A DNA stretch of 33,893 nt from JBDTES01 sp039922435 (GTDB lineage: Bacteria; Patescibacteriota; Saccharimonadia; Saccharimonadales; UBA4665), in the NCBI GenBank assembly GCA_039922435.1, contig JBDTES010000017.1, positions 1 through 33,893 of the forward strand, given 5' to 3'. The notes below the pieces were generated by a model. The model did no database searches and was not told where the DNA came from. It saw nothing but the letters and a program-made list of their open reading frames with translations. Shown here piece after piece: positions 21,688 to 28,773 of this stretch (position 1 is its first letter; the number at the start of each line of letters is the position of its first letter). Made by a program: the position numbers and the translations under genes.

Positions 21688-22368
21688 ATGAAATCGTGGC
21701 GCCTACCCCCGCAGCAGCGAGTAATGCTAGCCCTAGCCGGGATGACGGCAATCAGCCTAGGGTTTTACCTGGTCGGTATGGCCCAAAACCACAGCAGTGA
21801 ATTTAGCTACATGGCTTGGAACTTGTTCCTAGCTTGGATTCCTCTGACATTCTCTATCTTTCTGGTTTTTGTGCTAAAAACTCGATTGTGGTCGAACTGG
21901 TTGCCACTGCTACTGACTCTGCTATGGCTAGTATTTCTGCCAAATACTTTCTATATGATTAGTGATTTTATTCATATTCAAGACGTCGTTCGACACGACC
22001 TACTCTATGACATTGTGATGTTTACGTCGTTTATTTTTACGGCAGCCCTAATCGGGTTTATTAGCTTGTACCAAGTCCATGCCGAGCTGATTAAGCGACT
22101 GGGTTTGCGACTGTCAAGCAGTATTATCATGATTATAATTTTCTTGTGTAGCTTTGCTATATATTTGGGCCGGGACCTGCGCTGGAATAGCTGGGACGTG
22201 CTGCTTAATCCGGCCGCCATATTATTTGATGTATCGGACCGAATAATCCATCCGCTGGGGCATAGTGGGGCAATTATGACGACGCTCAGCTTTTTTATAT
22301 TAATTGGCGGCTTATACGTGGTGTTTTGGCAAATCAGTGAAGCTGCTCGGCATCGAGTTAATGTTTAA
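21688..22368 (+). CDS. DUF1361 family membrane protein
   Basis: A 226-residue integral membrane protein with about six to seven helices. It carries the DUF1361 signatures YMAWNLFLAWIPLTFS, LVFLPNTFYMISDFIHI, LYDIVMFTSF and LGRDLRWNSWDVL. Function is not established for the family. TATAAT (21675-21680) lies seven bases before the ATG with no ribosome-binding site, so translation is probably from a leaderless mRNA. The gap to argS is 18 bases and contains a second TATAAT, so argS has its own start point. Confidence 0.88.
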   Translation: MKSWRLPPQQRVMLALAGMTAISLGFYLVGMAQNHSSEFSYMAWNLFLAWIPLTFSIFLVFVLKTRLWSNWLPLLLTLLWLVFLPNTFYMISDFIHIQDVVRHDLLYDIVMFTSFIFTAALIGFISLYQVHAELIKRLGLRLSSSIIMIIIFLCSFAIYLGRDLRWNSWDVLLNPAAILFDVSDRIIHPLGHSGAIMTTLSFFILIGGLYVVFWQISEAARHRVNV

Positions 22369-22386
22369 TCTGTTATAATCAGCTTA

Positions 22387-24054
22387 ATGAAGCAGGAACT
22401 AGAGCGAGCTGTGGCGTCCAGTGTTAAGGATTTGTTCGATATTAAGATGGCCATAGAGTTGACTCGGCCGGATGAACAATTTGGTGATTATGCGACTAAT
22501 GTTGCTCTGCAACTGGCCAAACAAATTGGCCAGAATCCCCGCCAGATTGCTGAAGCTATAAGAACACATTTATTGTCTTTGCAAGGAGAGGCCTTACAAA
22601 AAATAGAGGTGGCTGGACCGGGCTTTTTGAATTTAACTTTAAGCGATAGGGCGTTGATTATGGCGGCTAGCGAGCAAGCTCCTAAGAGTTTGGTCGGTAA
22701 GGTTGTGGTGGCTGAATATTCTGACCCAAATCCGTTTAAGGTGTTGCACGCTGGACATCTTTATACCAGCGTGGTTGGTGATGCAATTGCTAACCTTTTA
22801 CAGAACGCTGGGGCTACAGTTCACCGAGTGAACTTTGGAGGTGATGTTGGCTTACACGTCGGCAAGACAATATGGGCAATATTAAACGATTTAGGGGGTG
22901 AAATCCCCGATAAATTAGCGGATATACCAGAGTCAGAACGCTCGGAGTGGATGGCTAAGTGTTACGTGGCTGGTACCAATGCTTATGAGGATGACGAGAC
23001 TGCTAAGATTAAAATTATCGAGCTAAATAAACAAATTTACCAGATTAATAATGAAGCGGACCATGATAGCCCTCTGGCGCAGATTTACTGGACGTGTCGC
23101 CAGTGGAGCTACGATTACTTCGATGCCTTTTACGCCCGGATTGGTACTAAGTTCGAAAAATACTATCCAGAAAGCTCAGTAGCTGGTTTAGGACTAAAAA
23201 CTGTTCAGGAGCAGCTTGAGAAAGGTGTATTTGAACGCTCTGATGGCGCGGTTGTGTTCAAGGGTGAACCGTATAGTCTGCATACTCGGGTATTTATAAA
23301 CCACGAAGGGATTCCGACCTACGAATCAAAAGACGTTGGTTTAATTATGCAGAAATGGGTCGATTACCATTTCGACCGATCGGTCGTCATTACTGGTAAC
23401 GAGCAAAAACAATACATGGCGGTTGTCTTAAAGGCCGTCGAGCAGTTTGAGCCAAAGCTAGTAGCGGCTACGAGCCATTTAACGCATGGTCTAGTTAAGT
23501 TAGTTGGCGGGGTTAAGATGAGTAGTCGTAAGGGAAATATTCTGCGGGCCGTCGATGTACTAGATGCCGCCGCTAGCGCTGATCAGGAGCTAACGGGTCA
23601 CGGAAGTGAGAGCACTGTACTAGGTGCTGTTAAGTATGCTTTCTTGAGGGTACGGATGGGCGGCGACATTATTTATGACCCGACCGAATCGGTCAGTCTA
23701 GAGGGCAATAGTGGGCCGTATTTGCAGTACGCTCATGCTAGGGCTAGGAGTATTCTAGCCAAAGCCAAAGTGGAAGGGGTGGAAATCAAGGATTTGCAGC
23801 CTGGTGAACGCAGTTTGCTACGTAAAATTAGCGAATTCCCAGAGGTAATTCAGCAGGCTACGACCGATCTAATGCCCCACTATATTTGTACTTATTTATA
23901 CGAACTAGCTCAAACTTTTAACCGTTTTTACGAAAATAACCGAGTAATCGGCGACGACCGTGAGCCAACGCGTCTAAATCTAGTCGGCAAGTACGCTATG
24001 ACTCTAAAAAATGGTTTAAACCTGCTTGGTATCGTTGCCCCTGAACGAATGTAG
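22387..24054 (+). CDS. argS: Arginyl-tRNA synthetase
   Basis: A 555-residue class I synthetase charging tRNA-Arg. The N-terminal additional domain has FGDYATNVALQLAK and GPGFLNL. The HIGH motif is HAGH (121-124) in DPNPFKVLHAGHLYTSVVGD. The KMSKS equivalent is KMSSRKG (377-383). The C-terminus ends LNLLGIVAPERM, the usual anticodon-domain terminus, so the protein is complete. TATAAT (22374-22379) lies seven bases before the ATG, suggesting a leaderless transcript. Its stop is one base from that of the convergent uridine-kinase gene, with no terminator between them. Confidence 0.98.
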   Translation: MKQELERAVASSVKDLFDIKMAIELTRPDEQFGDYATNVALQLAKQIGQNPRQIAEAIRTHLLSLQGEALQKIEVAGPGFLNLTLSDRALIMAASEQAPKSLVGKVVVAEYSDPNPFKVLHAGHLYTSVVGDAIANLLQNAGATVHRVNFGGDVGLHVGKTIWAILNDLGGEIPDKLADIPESERSEWMAKCYVAGTNAYEDDETAKIKIIELNKQIYQINNEADHDSPLAQIYWTCRQWSYDYFDAFYARIGTKFEKYYPESSVAGLGLKTVQEQLEKGVFERSDGAVVFKGEPYSLHTRVFINHEGIPTYESKDVGLIMQKWVDYHFDRSVVITGNEQKQYMAVVLKAVEQFEPKLVAATSHLTHGLVKLVGGVKMSSRKGNILRAVDVLDAAASADQELTGHGSESTVLGAVKYAFLRVRMGGDIIYDPTESVSLEGNSGPYLQYAHARARSILAKAKVEGVEIKDLQPGERSLLRKISEFPEVIQQATTDLMPHYICTYLYELAQTFNRFYENNRVIGDDREPTRLNLVGKYAMTLKNGLNLLGIVAPERM

Positions 24055-24055
24055 A

Positions 24056-24670
24056 CTAACCCGATATTAAATAATCAGCGTTGTCGTCAAACTCCTTTAA
24101 GTATAAATTGTATGCTTGCTCGGCCTGTTTGAGCATATAACTTCGTGTTTGGTTACTGGAGTAATTTCTGAGAGCTAGATCTCTTTCGATACGGCGGGCC
24201 AACCTGGTTTCGAAAGGCGCAGTAACGCAGATGGTTATATCGGCAAATTTTGTGATAATAGGCTGGTTGGCAAAAATCCCTTCCACTACAATTAGTTTGT
24301 GCGGGTTGACTACTACCGACTTGTTGGTTGGAGACCGAGTCGACATATCGTAAACTGGCTTCTTGATTACGTTTCCACTTTTTAAAGACCGAAGATGCTC
24401 CGTTAGGAGGGTTAAATTACACGCCTCTGGGATATCGAAGTTACTGGCTAATTTAGGTGGTAGTTGACGCTGCATAGCGATTTGTCCGATGTAGTAAGAA
24501 TCGGTGTCTAGTAATGCTAGTTTGCTACTATAATACTGATTAAGTTGCCTAACCAGAGTAGTCTTGCCGCTAGCGGTAGGCCCACCTATAGTTATGATTA
24601 TTGGTGTTACATTATCTTGTAATAGCTTATCAATTTTACAGATTAGCCCGTGGTTCTGGCTAATACTCAC
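24056..24670 (-). CDS. udk: Uridine kinase-like P-loop kinase
   Basis: A 204-residue kinase of the uridine kinase/phosphoribulokinase family, phosphorylating uridine or cytidine in pyrimidine salvage. Walker A is GGPTASGKTT (~29-38). LLDTDSYYIGQIAM provides the DxDxFY-like substrate site, NFDIPEACNL matches the family FDHPxAxD region, and KLIVVEGIFA is the Walker B-type strand. The late basic region (RLARRIERDLALRNYS) matches the lid. It starts at GTG, overlapping the stop of the upstream peptidase gene by four bases (GTGA), so the two are translationally coupled. The nucleoside substrate is assumed from family. Confidence 0.85.
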   Translation of the reverse strand: MSISQNHGLICKIDKLLQDNVTPIIITIGGPTASGKTTLVRQLNQYYSSKLALLDTDSYYIGQIAMQRQLPPKLASNFDIPEACNLTLLTEHLRSLKSGNVIKKPVYDMSTRSPTNKSVVVNPHKLIVVEGIFANQPIITKFADITICVTAPFETRLARRIERDLALRNYSSNQTRSYMLKQAEQAYNLYLKEFDDNADYLISG

Positions 24671-25263
24671 CAGCCAAGCCAGCCGGTGCAGTCATTACAG
24701 AAAGCTAACCTACCCATGGCACCGATTAGATGAGCAGTCTCTGTAGTACTGCCAGTCGAGCGCATGGCACACAAGTTAGGGCAGTGTCCGTATTCAGTAG
24801 GAGGATCTGTTCTAGCTAGACCGCGCATATGACCATATTCGTGCAGGGCAGTGTAAGCGATTAGTTGTTTAATTAGTTTTGAGTTGGGCTCTAGGCCGGA
24901 TTCATCACGGATTAAATCCGCTGCTACCACGACCTCTCCGCCTTGTCTGTAGCTGAATCCGAAAGTATCTGTTATCCTTCGACCACCAGAGTTAATTATG
25001 TTGTGTCTGCCAGGTATGAGCGATAGCTGAATCATGTCTGATGGTACTCCATAAGTAACTCGGTCCTCATATTGTCTATTTAGAAAGCGCCCTATATTGA
25101 TAGTCCCGTCAGGCTCCTCGGACCCTTGAAGATTTGCGAGTTCATTATTGTCAAAAGGCTGGCATGAGGTCTGTCTTTCGCCACCAACATTTACGATTGT
25201 ATTTAGGGCAAACTCAGCGGCGTATTTGTTTGCTGTATTTGGGTTGTAGCTAATCTGAATCAT
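24667..25263 (-). CDS. Archaemetzincin-like zinc metallopeptidase
   Basis: A 198-residue predicted zinc peptidase. The active site is HEYGHMRG (H141, E142, H145, G148), with a third His, H160, in YGHCPNLCAM. The cysteine pattern C161-x3-C165-x-M167 then C189-x2-C192 is the fingerprint of archaemetzincins (family M54), which bind a second structural zinc. The spacing from Gly148 to the first Cys is longer than the standard motif, so it is a divergent member. There is no signal peptide, so it is cytoplasmic; natural substrates of the family are unknown. AGAGGAAA lies seven bases before the ATG. It is coupled by a four-base overlap to the downstream uridine kinase. Confidence 0.82.
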   Translation of the reverse strand: MIQISYNPNTANKYAAEFALNTIVNVGGERQTSCQPFDNNELANLQGSEEPDGTINIGRFLNRQYEDRVTYGVPSDMIQLSLIPGRHNIINSGGRRITDTFGFSYRQGGEVVVAADLIRDESGLEPNSKLIKQLIAYTALHEYGHMRGLARTDPPTEYGHCPNLCAMRSTGSTTETAHLIGAMGRLAFCNDCTGWLGW

Positions 25264-25482
25264 GGATTTTCCTCTGCTTCTGTTGATTACTTTCGTACTT
25301 TTGGGATCATCAAGGTGCGTAGGCAGTGCTTAAGGGTTTGCCATTTAGCCGGAGTAGTAGTCTGAAGCCTTACATCCTAGCGTATGGTGGGCTCTAGTCA
25401 GTGCGGTTGCTCTGACCCAGATAAGAGAGTATATGATTACACCATGAAATTCTAGAAAGTATATATTTGAGTCAATTTGGTA
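25264..25482. other. Intergenic region with possible gene fragment
   Basis: About 220 bases between divergent genes. One frame reads ALHPSVWWALVSAVALTQIREYMITP to a TGA near 25445, preceded by two stops. A 22-base stretch (25406-25427) matches 20 of 22 bases of 10-31 at the window's left edge in the same frame, which suggests a fragment of a related gene end. No tRNA or structured RNA was recognised. Confidence 0.35.
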
Positions 25483-25510
25483 TTGACCTATAGGGTAATC
25501 CATCTATAAT
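25483..25510 (+). promoter_or_regulatory. Promoter of the wHTH-Nudix gene
   Basis: TTGACC (25483-25488), a 16-base spacer and consensus TATAAT (25505-25510), eight bases before ATG 25519. It is the clearest complete promoter giving a leaderless start in the window. Confidence 0.8.
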
Positions 25511-25518
25511 GGAACTCA

Positions 25519-26145
25519 ATGCATCATATTCAATATTCAATACTTGAGTCCTTAATTAACCACAAGACGCAACGATTCTCCGAAATGCGCCCGCCACGGG
25601 TTGATAGCAACCTGTTTCAGTACCATTTGGGCAAACTTATAAAAGACGGCTACGTTACTAAGGCACCTGAAGGCTACAGTTTGTCTGGTGAGGGCTTGTA
25701 TTATGCCGATCGTCAGAGCTCGCTGCTTAAGGCAGAACGTATCCAGGCCAAGATTGTCACATTACTTATTATTAGAAATAAAAATGGCGAAATCTTGCTT
25801 CGCCAAAAACTTCGCCAGCCGTTTCTAGGTAGCTATCTTTTGCCGGCGGGCAAGATTCATGCCGGTGAACAGGTGACTGAAGCAGCCCACCGCGAAATGG
25901 CCGAAAAGACGGGTCTGGCCGGCATCGATTTAGGGATGTCAGGCACTGTCCATAATACAATTATGAGCGGTGACGTAATTGTCTCAGAATATTATGGGTA
26001 TCTATTTAGAGGATCTTACGATGGTCAGATAGGTGATGGGTTACATTGGTACAAGCCGGGCGACAATATTGAGCTAACACCGGGTGTCGAGCAAGTTCTG
26101 GCTACTAAGTTTGGTGGCTTTGCTGAGGCTATTGTCCAGATATAA
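25519..26145 (+). CDS. Winged-helix protein fused to a Nudix domain
   Basis: A 208-residue fusion. Residues ~1-75 form a winged helix (HHIQYSILESLINHKTQRFS; NLFQYHLGKLIKDGYVTKAP) resembling ArsR/PadR-type domains. Residues ~80-205 are a Nudix fold with LLIIRNKNGEILLRQKLRQP. The Nudix box reads G-x5-E-x7-REM-A-E-K-x-GL, so one of the paired metal-binding glutamates is Lys. Nudix-HTH fusions such as NrtR sense ADP-ribose-type ligands, but in NrtR the HTH is C-terminal. With the altered box this protein may sense rather than hydrolyse. It is transcribed from its own promoter as a leaderless message and stands alone. Confidence 0.82.
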   Translation: MHHIQYSILESLINHKTQRFSEMRPPRVDSNLFQYHLGKLIKDGYVTKAPEGYSLSGEGLYYADRQSSLLKAERIQAKIVTLLIIRNKNGEILLRQKLRQPFLGSYLLPAGKIHAGEQVTEAAHREMAEKTGLAGIDLGMSGTVHNTIMSGDVIVSEYYGYLFRGSYDGQIGDGLHWYKPGDNIELTPGVEQVLATKFGGFAEAIVQI

Positions 26146-26164
26146 CAATGATACGATGACACTA

Positions 26165-26217
26165 ATGTCGCTGAATTGGTATACGCACCGAGGATAGGTT
26201 CTGATATCTGGCGACAT
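26165..26217 (+). repeat. Inverted repeat resembling a degraded tRNA-Leu D-arm
   Basis: ATGTCGC (26165-26171) and GCGACAT (26211-26217) form a 7-bp stem around a 39-base loop. The start, TGTCGCTGAATTGGTATACGC, resembles a leucine tRNA D-arm (GTGGCGGAATTGGTAGACGC), but no T-arm or anticodon arm can be built. It is possibly a tRNA fragment or leader structure upstream of the small membrane-protein gene. Confidence 0.35.
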
Positions 26218-26240
26218 CTGGCAGGTCGTTTTTATTCTAG

Positions 26241-26249
26241 TGCTATAAT
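26241..26249 (+). promoter_or_regulatory. Extended -10 promoter of the 85-residue membrane protein gene
   Basis: TGCTATAAT (TG-n-TATAAT) at 26241-26249. Transcription would begin near 26256, about 23 bases before the ATG, with the GGAGGAGG ribosome-binding site in between. Confidence 0.6.
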
Positions 26250-26278
26250 AGCGCTTAATAGCAAATGGAGGAGGTACC

Positions 26279-26536
26279 ATGGATATAGTAAGAGTACTAA
26301 AACGAAAAGATGCAGCTTCGGTTGTTGTAGCAGTCGTGCTTGGGCTGTTGGTATTTGGGGCTGTCCAAGCTTGGGCGAGTCGTCCAGCAGATTGGCTGTC
26401 TGGCCAGGACTCGGCCGGCAGTGGTTGGAATGAGGGCTTTTGGCGACCACTTGTCACGCTGGTAATTGAGCTGATAGTTCTAGAAATTGTTCTTCGTATC
26501 TATGCCGCACTAGCGGGCACTCAAAACAAGAAATAA
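26279..26536 (+). CDS. Small two-helix membrane protein
   Basis: An 85-residue protein of unknown function. A basic start (MDIVRVLKRKDAA) precedes helix 1 (SVVVAVVLGLLVFGAVQAWA), then a polar, Trp/Ser/Gly-rich loop (RPADWLSGQDSAGSGWNEGFW), helix 2 (LVTLVIELIVLEIVLRIYAAL) and a basic tail. The ribosome-binding site GGAGGAGG is one of the strongest in the window, implying high expression. It is a single gene with its own promoter and a terminator at 26567-26602. Confidence 0.8.
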   Translation: MDIVRVLKRKDAASVVVAVVLGLLVFGAVQAWASRPADWLSGQDSAGSGWNEGFWRPLVTLVIELIVLEIVLRIYAALAGTQNKK

Positions 26537-26566
26537 TACTGGCTTCCTTTCGAGAAGCTAACGCCT

Positions 26567-26602
26567 AAACCTGTCCATAATTAGTTTTTGGTCAGGTTTT
26601 TG
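26567..26602 (+). terminator. Terminator of the small membrane protein gene
   Basis: AAACCTG (26567-26573) pairs with CAGGTTT (26593-26599), extended inward by CC/GG after a T-T mismatch, and followed by a T-run. The loop is fairly large (about 14 bases), so confidence is moderate. Confidence 0.6.
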
Positions 26603-26662
26603 GCTATTATCATGAAAAATTACAGACTATCGATCTCTGCCCGGGTTATAATTATTCGTAGC

Positions 26663-27064
26663 ATGATAGATTTAACCGAAGACGAATGGAAAAAACGGCT
26701 TAACAGCGAGCAATATCAAGTAATGCGGCAGAAGGGGACCGAAGCGCCGTTTAGTAGCCCAGCTTTAGAGAAAAATGGTGATGGAAATTATACCTGTGCG
26801 GCCTGTGGGGTAAACCTTTTTAAAAGCGATACACTATATGAATCAGATATCCCGGGGCTAGCTGGCTGGCCGAGTTTTGCCGATGTGGCCGACAGTGGCA
26901 CAATACGGTTAACTCCAGATAATAGCCATGGTATGGAGCGCACCGAAGTTACCTGTGCCAATTGTGGTAGCCACTTAGGTCATCTTTTTCCAGACGAATC
27001 TTCGCCTAGTGGCCAGCATTATTGTATTAATGCCGTAGCTTTGGAGTTCAGTAAGAAATTATGA
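26663..27064 (+). CDS. msrB: Peptide methionine-R-sulfoxide reductase MsrB
   Basis: A 133-residue repair enzyme reducing methionine-R-sulfoxide in proteins. Two zinc-binding CxxC pairs are present (YTCAACGVNLF and VTCANCGSHLGHLF), with GWPSF and the catalytic HYCINAVALEF. The frame is open to 26588, but MIDLTEDEWKKRL is the usual family N-terminus. TATAAT (26647-26652) lies ten bases before that ATG, so 26663 is chosen and the leader is nearly absent. The stop overlaps the start of the next gene (ATGA), linking it to a PH-like protein. Confidence 0.95.
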   Translation: MIDLTEDEWKKRLNSEQYQVMRQKGTEAPFSSPALEKNGDGNYTCAACGVNLFKSDTLYESDIPGLAGWPSFADVADSGTIRLTPDNSHGMERTEVTCANCGSHLGHLFPDESSPSGQHYCINAVALEFSKKL

Positions 27065-27459
27065 AGTTTATAGCCGAAAACAACCAGCTAACCATCAAAC
27101 TCGAAGGTATCGAAGTTTTCTGGGGGCTACGTCGCAAGATTGTTATACCGCGCCGTAAGATTGCTAGTCTGGCGTGGACGCCACAATTTAGCTACACCGG
27201 TAAAAGTATTTGGCGGTTTGGCGGCACTGGTGCTCCGCGGCTACTATATGCTGGCAATTTCAGGTCTGGCGGCGATTGGTATTTCTTGTATATTAGTCGT
27301 CCAAAGGGTTCGACTAGTAGCGGCCAGCTTGCTGCCGAAAACATACTCGACATAAATGCGACAGACTTTCGCTACAGACGTATATTACTGAGTTGCCAAC
27401 CAGATATTGCGGCTTCTCTAATGAACTGGTGGACGTTGCAAAAAAACCGGTCAAGCTAG
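27061..27459 (+). CDS. PH-like domain protein coupled to msrB
   Basis: A 132-residue strand-rich protein with no membrane helix. The pattern (NQLTIKLEGIEVFWGLRRKIVIPRRKIASLAW, RFGGTGAPRLLYAGNFRSGG, DWYFLYISRPKG, then a final helix DIAASLMNWW) resembles small bacterial PH-like domains that follow enzyme genes. Function unknown. Its ATG overlaps the msrB TGA (27061-27064), so translation is coupled. The assignment rests on pattern only. Confidence 0.7.
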   Translation: MKFIAENNQLTIKLEGIEVFWGLRRKIVIPRRKIASLAWTPQFSYTGKSIWRFGGTGAPRLLYAGNFRSGGDWYFLYISRPKGSTSSGQLAAENILDINATDFRYRRILLSCQPDIAASLMNWWTLQKNRSS

Positions 27460-27480
27460 TCTATCTAGCCGGACTGGTTT
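27444..27480 (+). terminator. Terminator of the msrB operon
   Basis: AAACCGGTC...GGACTGGTTTT with an inner GCTAG/CTAGC stem, a long hairpin with one mismatch and short bulges, followed by TTTT. It begins inside the last codons of the PH-like gene. Confidence 0.75.
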
Positions 27481-27499
27481 TAGTTAATCACTGATTAAA

Positions 27500-28072
27500 T
27501 TATTTGTCTTTTTTGTCGTGACCTTTAACGGCGGCCTCGACTACGTCATGGGGCAGCTCAGCTGCACCCAGTAGGGCCTGGCGGACTTTGCCAGCCGCAT
27601 CACCACCGACTTCGGTAGCAGCATCTAGGGCACCACCAACGGCAGCATTAGCAGCCTTAGCCGTATCAGCTCCAATATCGCCCGTAGCTTTGATGGCTCC
27701 ACGTACGGCAGCGACAGCGGCCGTGCCAATATCACCACCAGTTTCGGCTACACCATTGACGATACCGTGAGCACCACCGCGGACGCCGCTAATAACATCT
27801 CCGCCGACTTGGCTAACCCCGCCGACGATACCACTCATTGTATTAGCAGCTGTGTCGGTCAATGACTCGCTAACATCGCCAACGCCTCTAATAGCGCCTT
27901 TAGCGACTGCGGCCATCGATTCAAAGACGGTTGCACCAATGTCACCGGCGCCTTCCAGGACGTTAATAACTTGTTCCTTAACCGTTCCGGTAATCGCACC
28001 TAAAATATCGTTTACGCCAGTTACAGCCGCTTTTACCGCACCGGTTACTTCGTTGATAACTCTGTCTAACAT
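27500..28072 (-). CDS. Ala/Gly/Val-rich protein of ~22-residue amphipathic repeats
   Basis: About 190 residues starting at ATG 28072, chosen because AGAGGA lies ~7 bases upstream; the earlier in-frame ATG 28090 has no such site. A G-x-G-D-type turn recurs through the chain. In numbering from the longer start, the Asp residues fall at 28, 50, 72, 98, 120, 138 and 164, spacing 22 with occasional 4-residue shifts. Each turn is followed by hydrophobic stretches such as IGATVFESMAAVAKGAIRGV. This resembles apolipoprotein- or LEA-like 11/22-residue helical repeats that lie on membranes. The tail is basic (KGHDKKDK). No Trp, Cys or Tyr was noticed. Role unknown. Confidence 0.75.
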   Translation of the reverse strand: MLDRVINEVTGAVKAAVTGVNDILGAITGTVKEQVINVLEGAGDIGATVFESMAAVAKGAIRGVGDVSESLTDTAANTMSGIVGGVSQVGGDVISGVRGGAHGIVNGVAETGGDIGTAAVAAVRGAIKATGDIGADTAKAANAAVGGALDAATEVGGDAAGKVRQALLGAAELPHDVVEAAVKGHDKKDK

Positions 28073-28261
28073 ATGATTTTTCCTCTTCATTTCTAAGGAT
28101 TTATATTGTTCTTAAGCCGCTAGGCTATAGCTCCACCATAACATACCCGAGCAGTATAGTCAGTTAGAACAGACTTGATCTCGGCCCTGAATTCTAGCTT
28201 CTAGGAGTCACACCTTTTACAGGTACCACATGTGAAATATAATTTTAACAGAGGGAATGGC
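28073..28261. other. Intergenic region between the repeat protein and HxlR genes
   Basis: A 189-base spacer forming the leader of the repeat-protein gene. On the minus strand TATACT near 28155 is a possible -10, which would give an ~80-base leader; GGCTATAGCC and CCACATGTGAAA are short palindromes. No ORF or terminator is evident. Confidence 0.4.
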
Positions 28262-28621
28262 TTAGCAATTCTCGTAATATTTGTTACCCCAAGCGGACAT
28301 AGCCCGGAGAACTGGGATTAGATCTTCACCTTTGGGTGTTAGCCGGTATTCGGTGCGCGGTGGGACCTCGGCGTAGGCCTCTTTGGTTATAATCTCACTG
28401 CCAACTAAGTCTTCTAACCGCTGGGAAAGAGTACGTGGATTGATACTGCCGACTGATTTCTCGAGCTCTGAGAAGCGTTTTGGACCGCGAGCCAGGTCAC
28501 GCAGAATCAGGGCTGTCCATTTATTGCCGACTATCTTCATAGCTGCGGCAATACAGCCGACTTTAGTTTCTAAGGCTTCTTCGTCGTACTGAGGGATAAG
28601 TTTCGTATCTGTTGAATCCAT
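28262..28621 (-). CDS. HxlR-family winged-helix regulator
   Basis: A 119-residue transcriptional regulator. Canonical elements are C23-IAAAMKIVGNKWTALILRDL, GPKRFSELEKSVGSINPRTLSQRLEDL (recognition helix), and TEYRLTPKGEDLIPVLRAMSAWG. The conserved Cys23 near the N-terminus is the redox- or electrophile-sensing residue in HypR/YodB-type members. It is divergent from an NAD(P)H-dependent FMN reductase, a frequent target of such regulators. Two related palindromes lie in the shared promoter region; one overlaps the regulator's own -10 area, so autoregulation is likely. Start ATG with TATACT 11 bases upstream. Confidence 0.92.
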   Translation of the reverse strand: MDSTDTKLIPQYDEEALETKVGCIAAAMKIVGNKWTALILRDLARGPKRFSELEKSVGSINPRTLSQRLEDLVGSEIITKEAYAEVPPRTEYRLTPKGEDLIPVLRAMSAWGNKYYENC

Positions 28622-28622
28622 T

Positions 28623-28672
28623 ACTTTACAAAGTATAGTACTGCGGTCTATACTCCTTACTATACAAAGTAT
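28623..28672. promoter_or_regulatory. Paired HxlR operator candidates
   Basis: TACTTT-AC-AAAGTA (28623-28636) is a perfect palindrome around a 2-base centre. TACTAT-AC-AAAGTA (28659-28672) is a near copy with one mismatch in the left arm. Their centres are 36 bases apart. The first overlaps the regulator's predicted transcription start, so binding should repress it; the second lies toward the divergent FMN reductase gene. Confidence 0.7.
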
Positions 28673-28773
28673 ACCATAGGGTGTGACATGGTTGCTACGA
28701 CCCCTACAGTTGCGGCTTGTATGCGGTTTTATGGTAAAAATATAAATAGTAGATTATATAATAGGGAGGCATC

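Noticed and set aside
25264..25482. SRP RNA or tmRNA gene
   Set aside because: None of the conserved SRP loop or tmRNA tRNA-like end sequences is present.
27588..28076. Plus-strand ORFs opposite the repeat protein
   Set aside because: Low-complexity Ala/Pro/Ser translations mirroring a GC-rich repetitive gene; no start signals.
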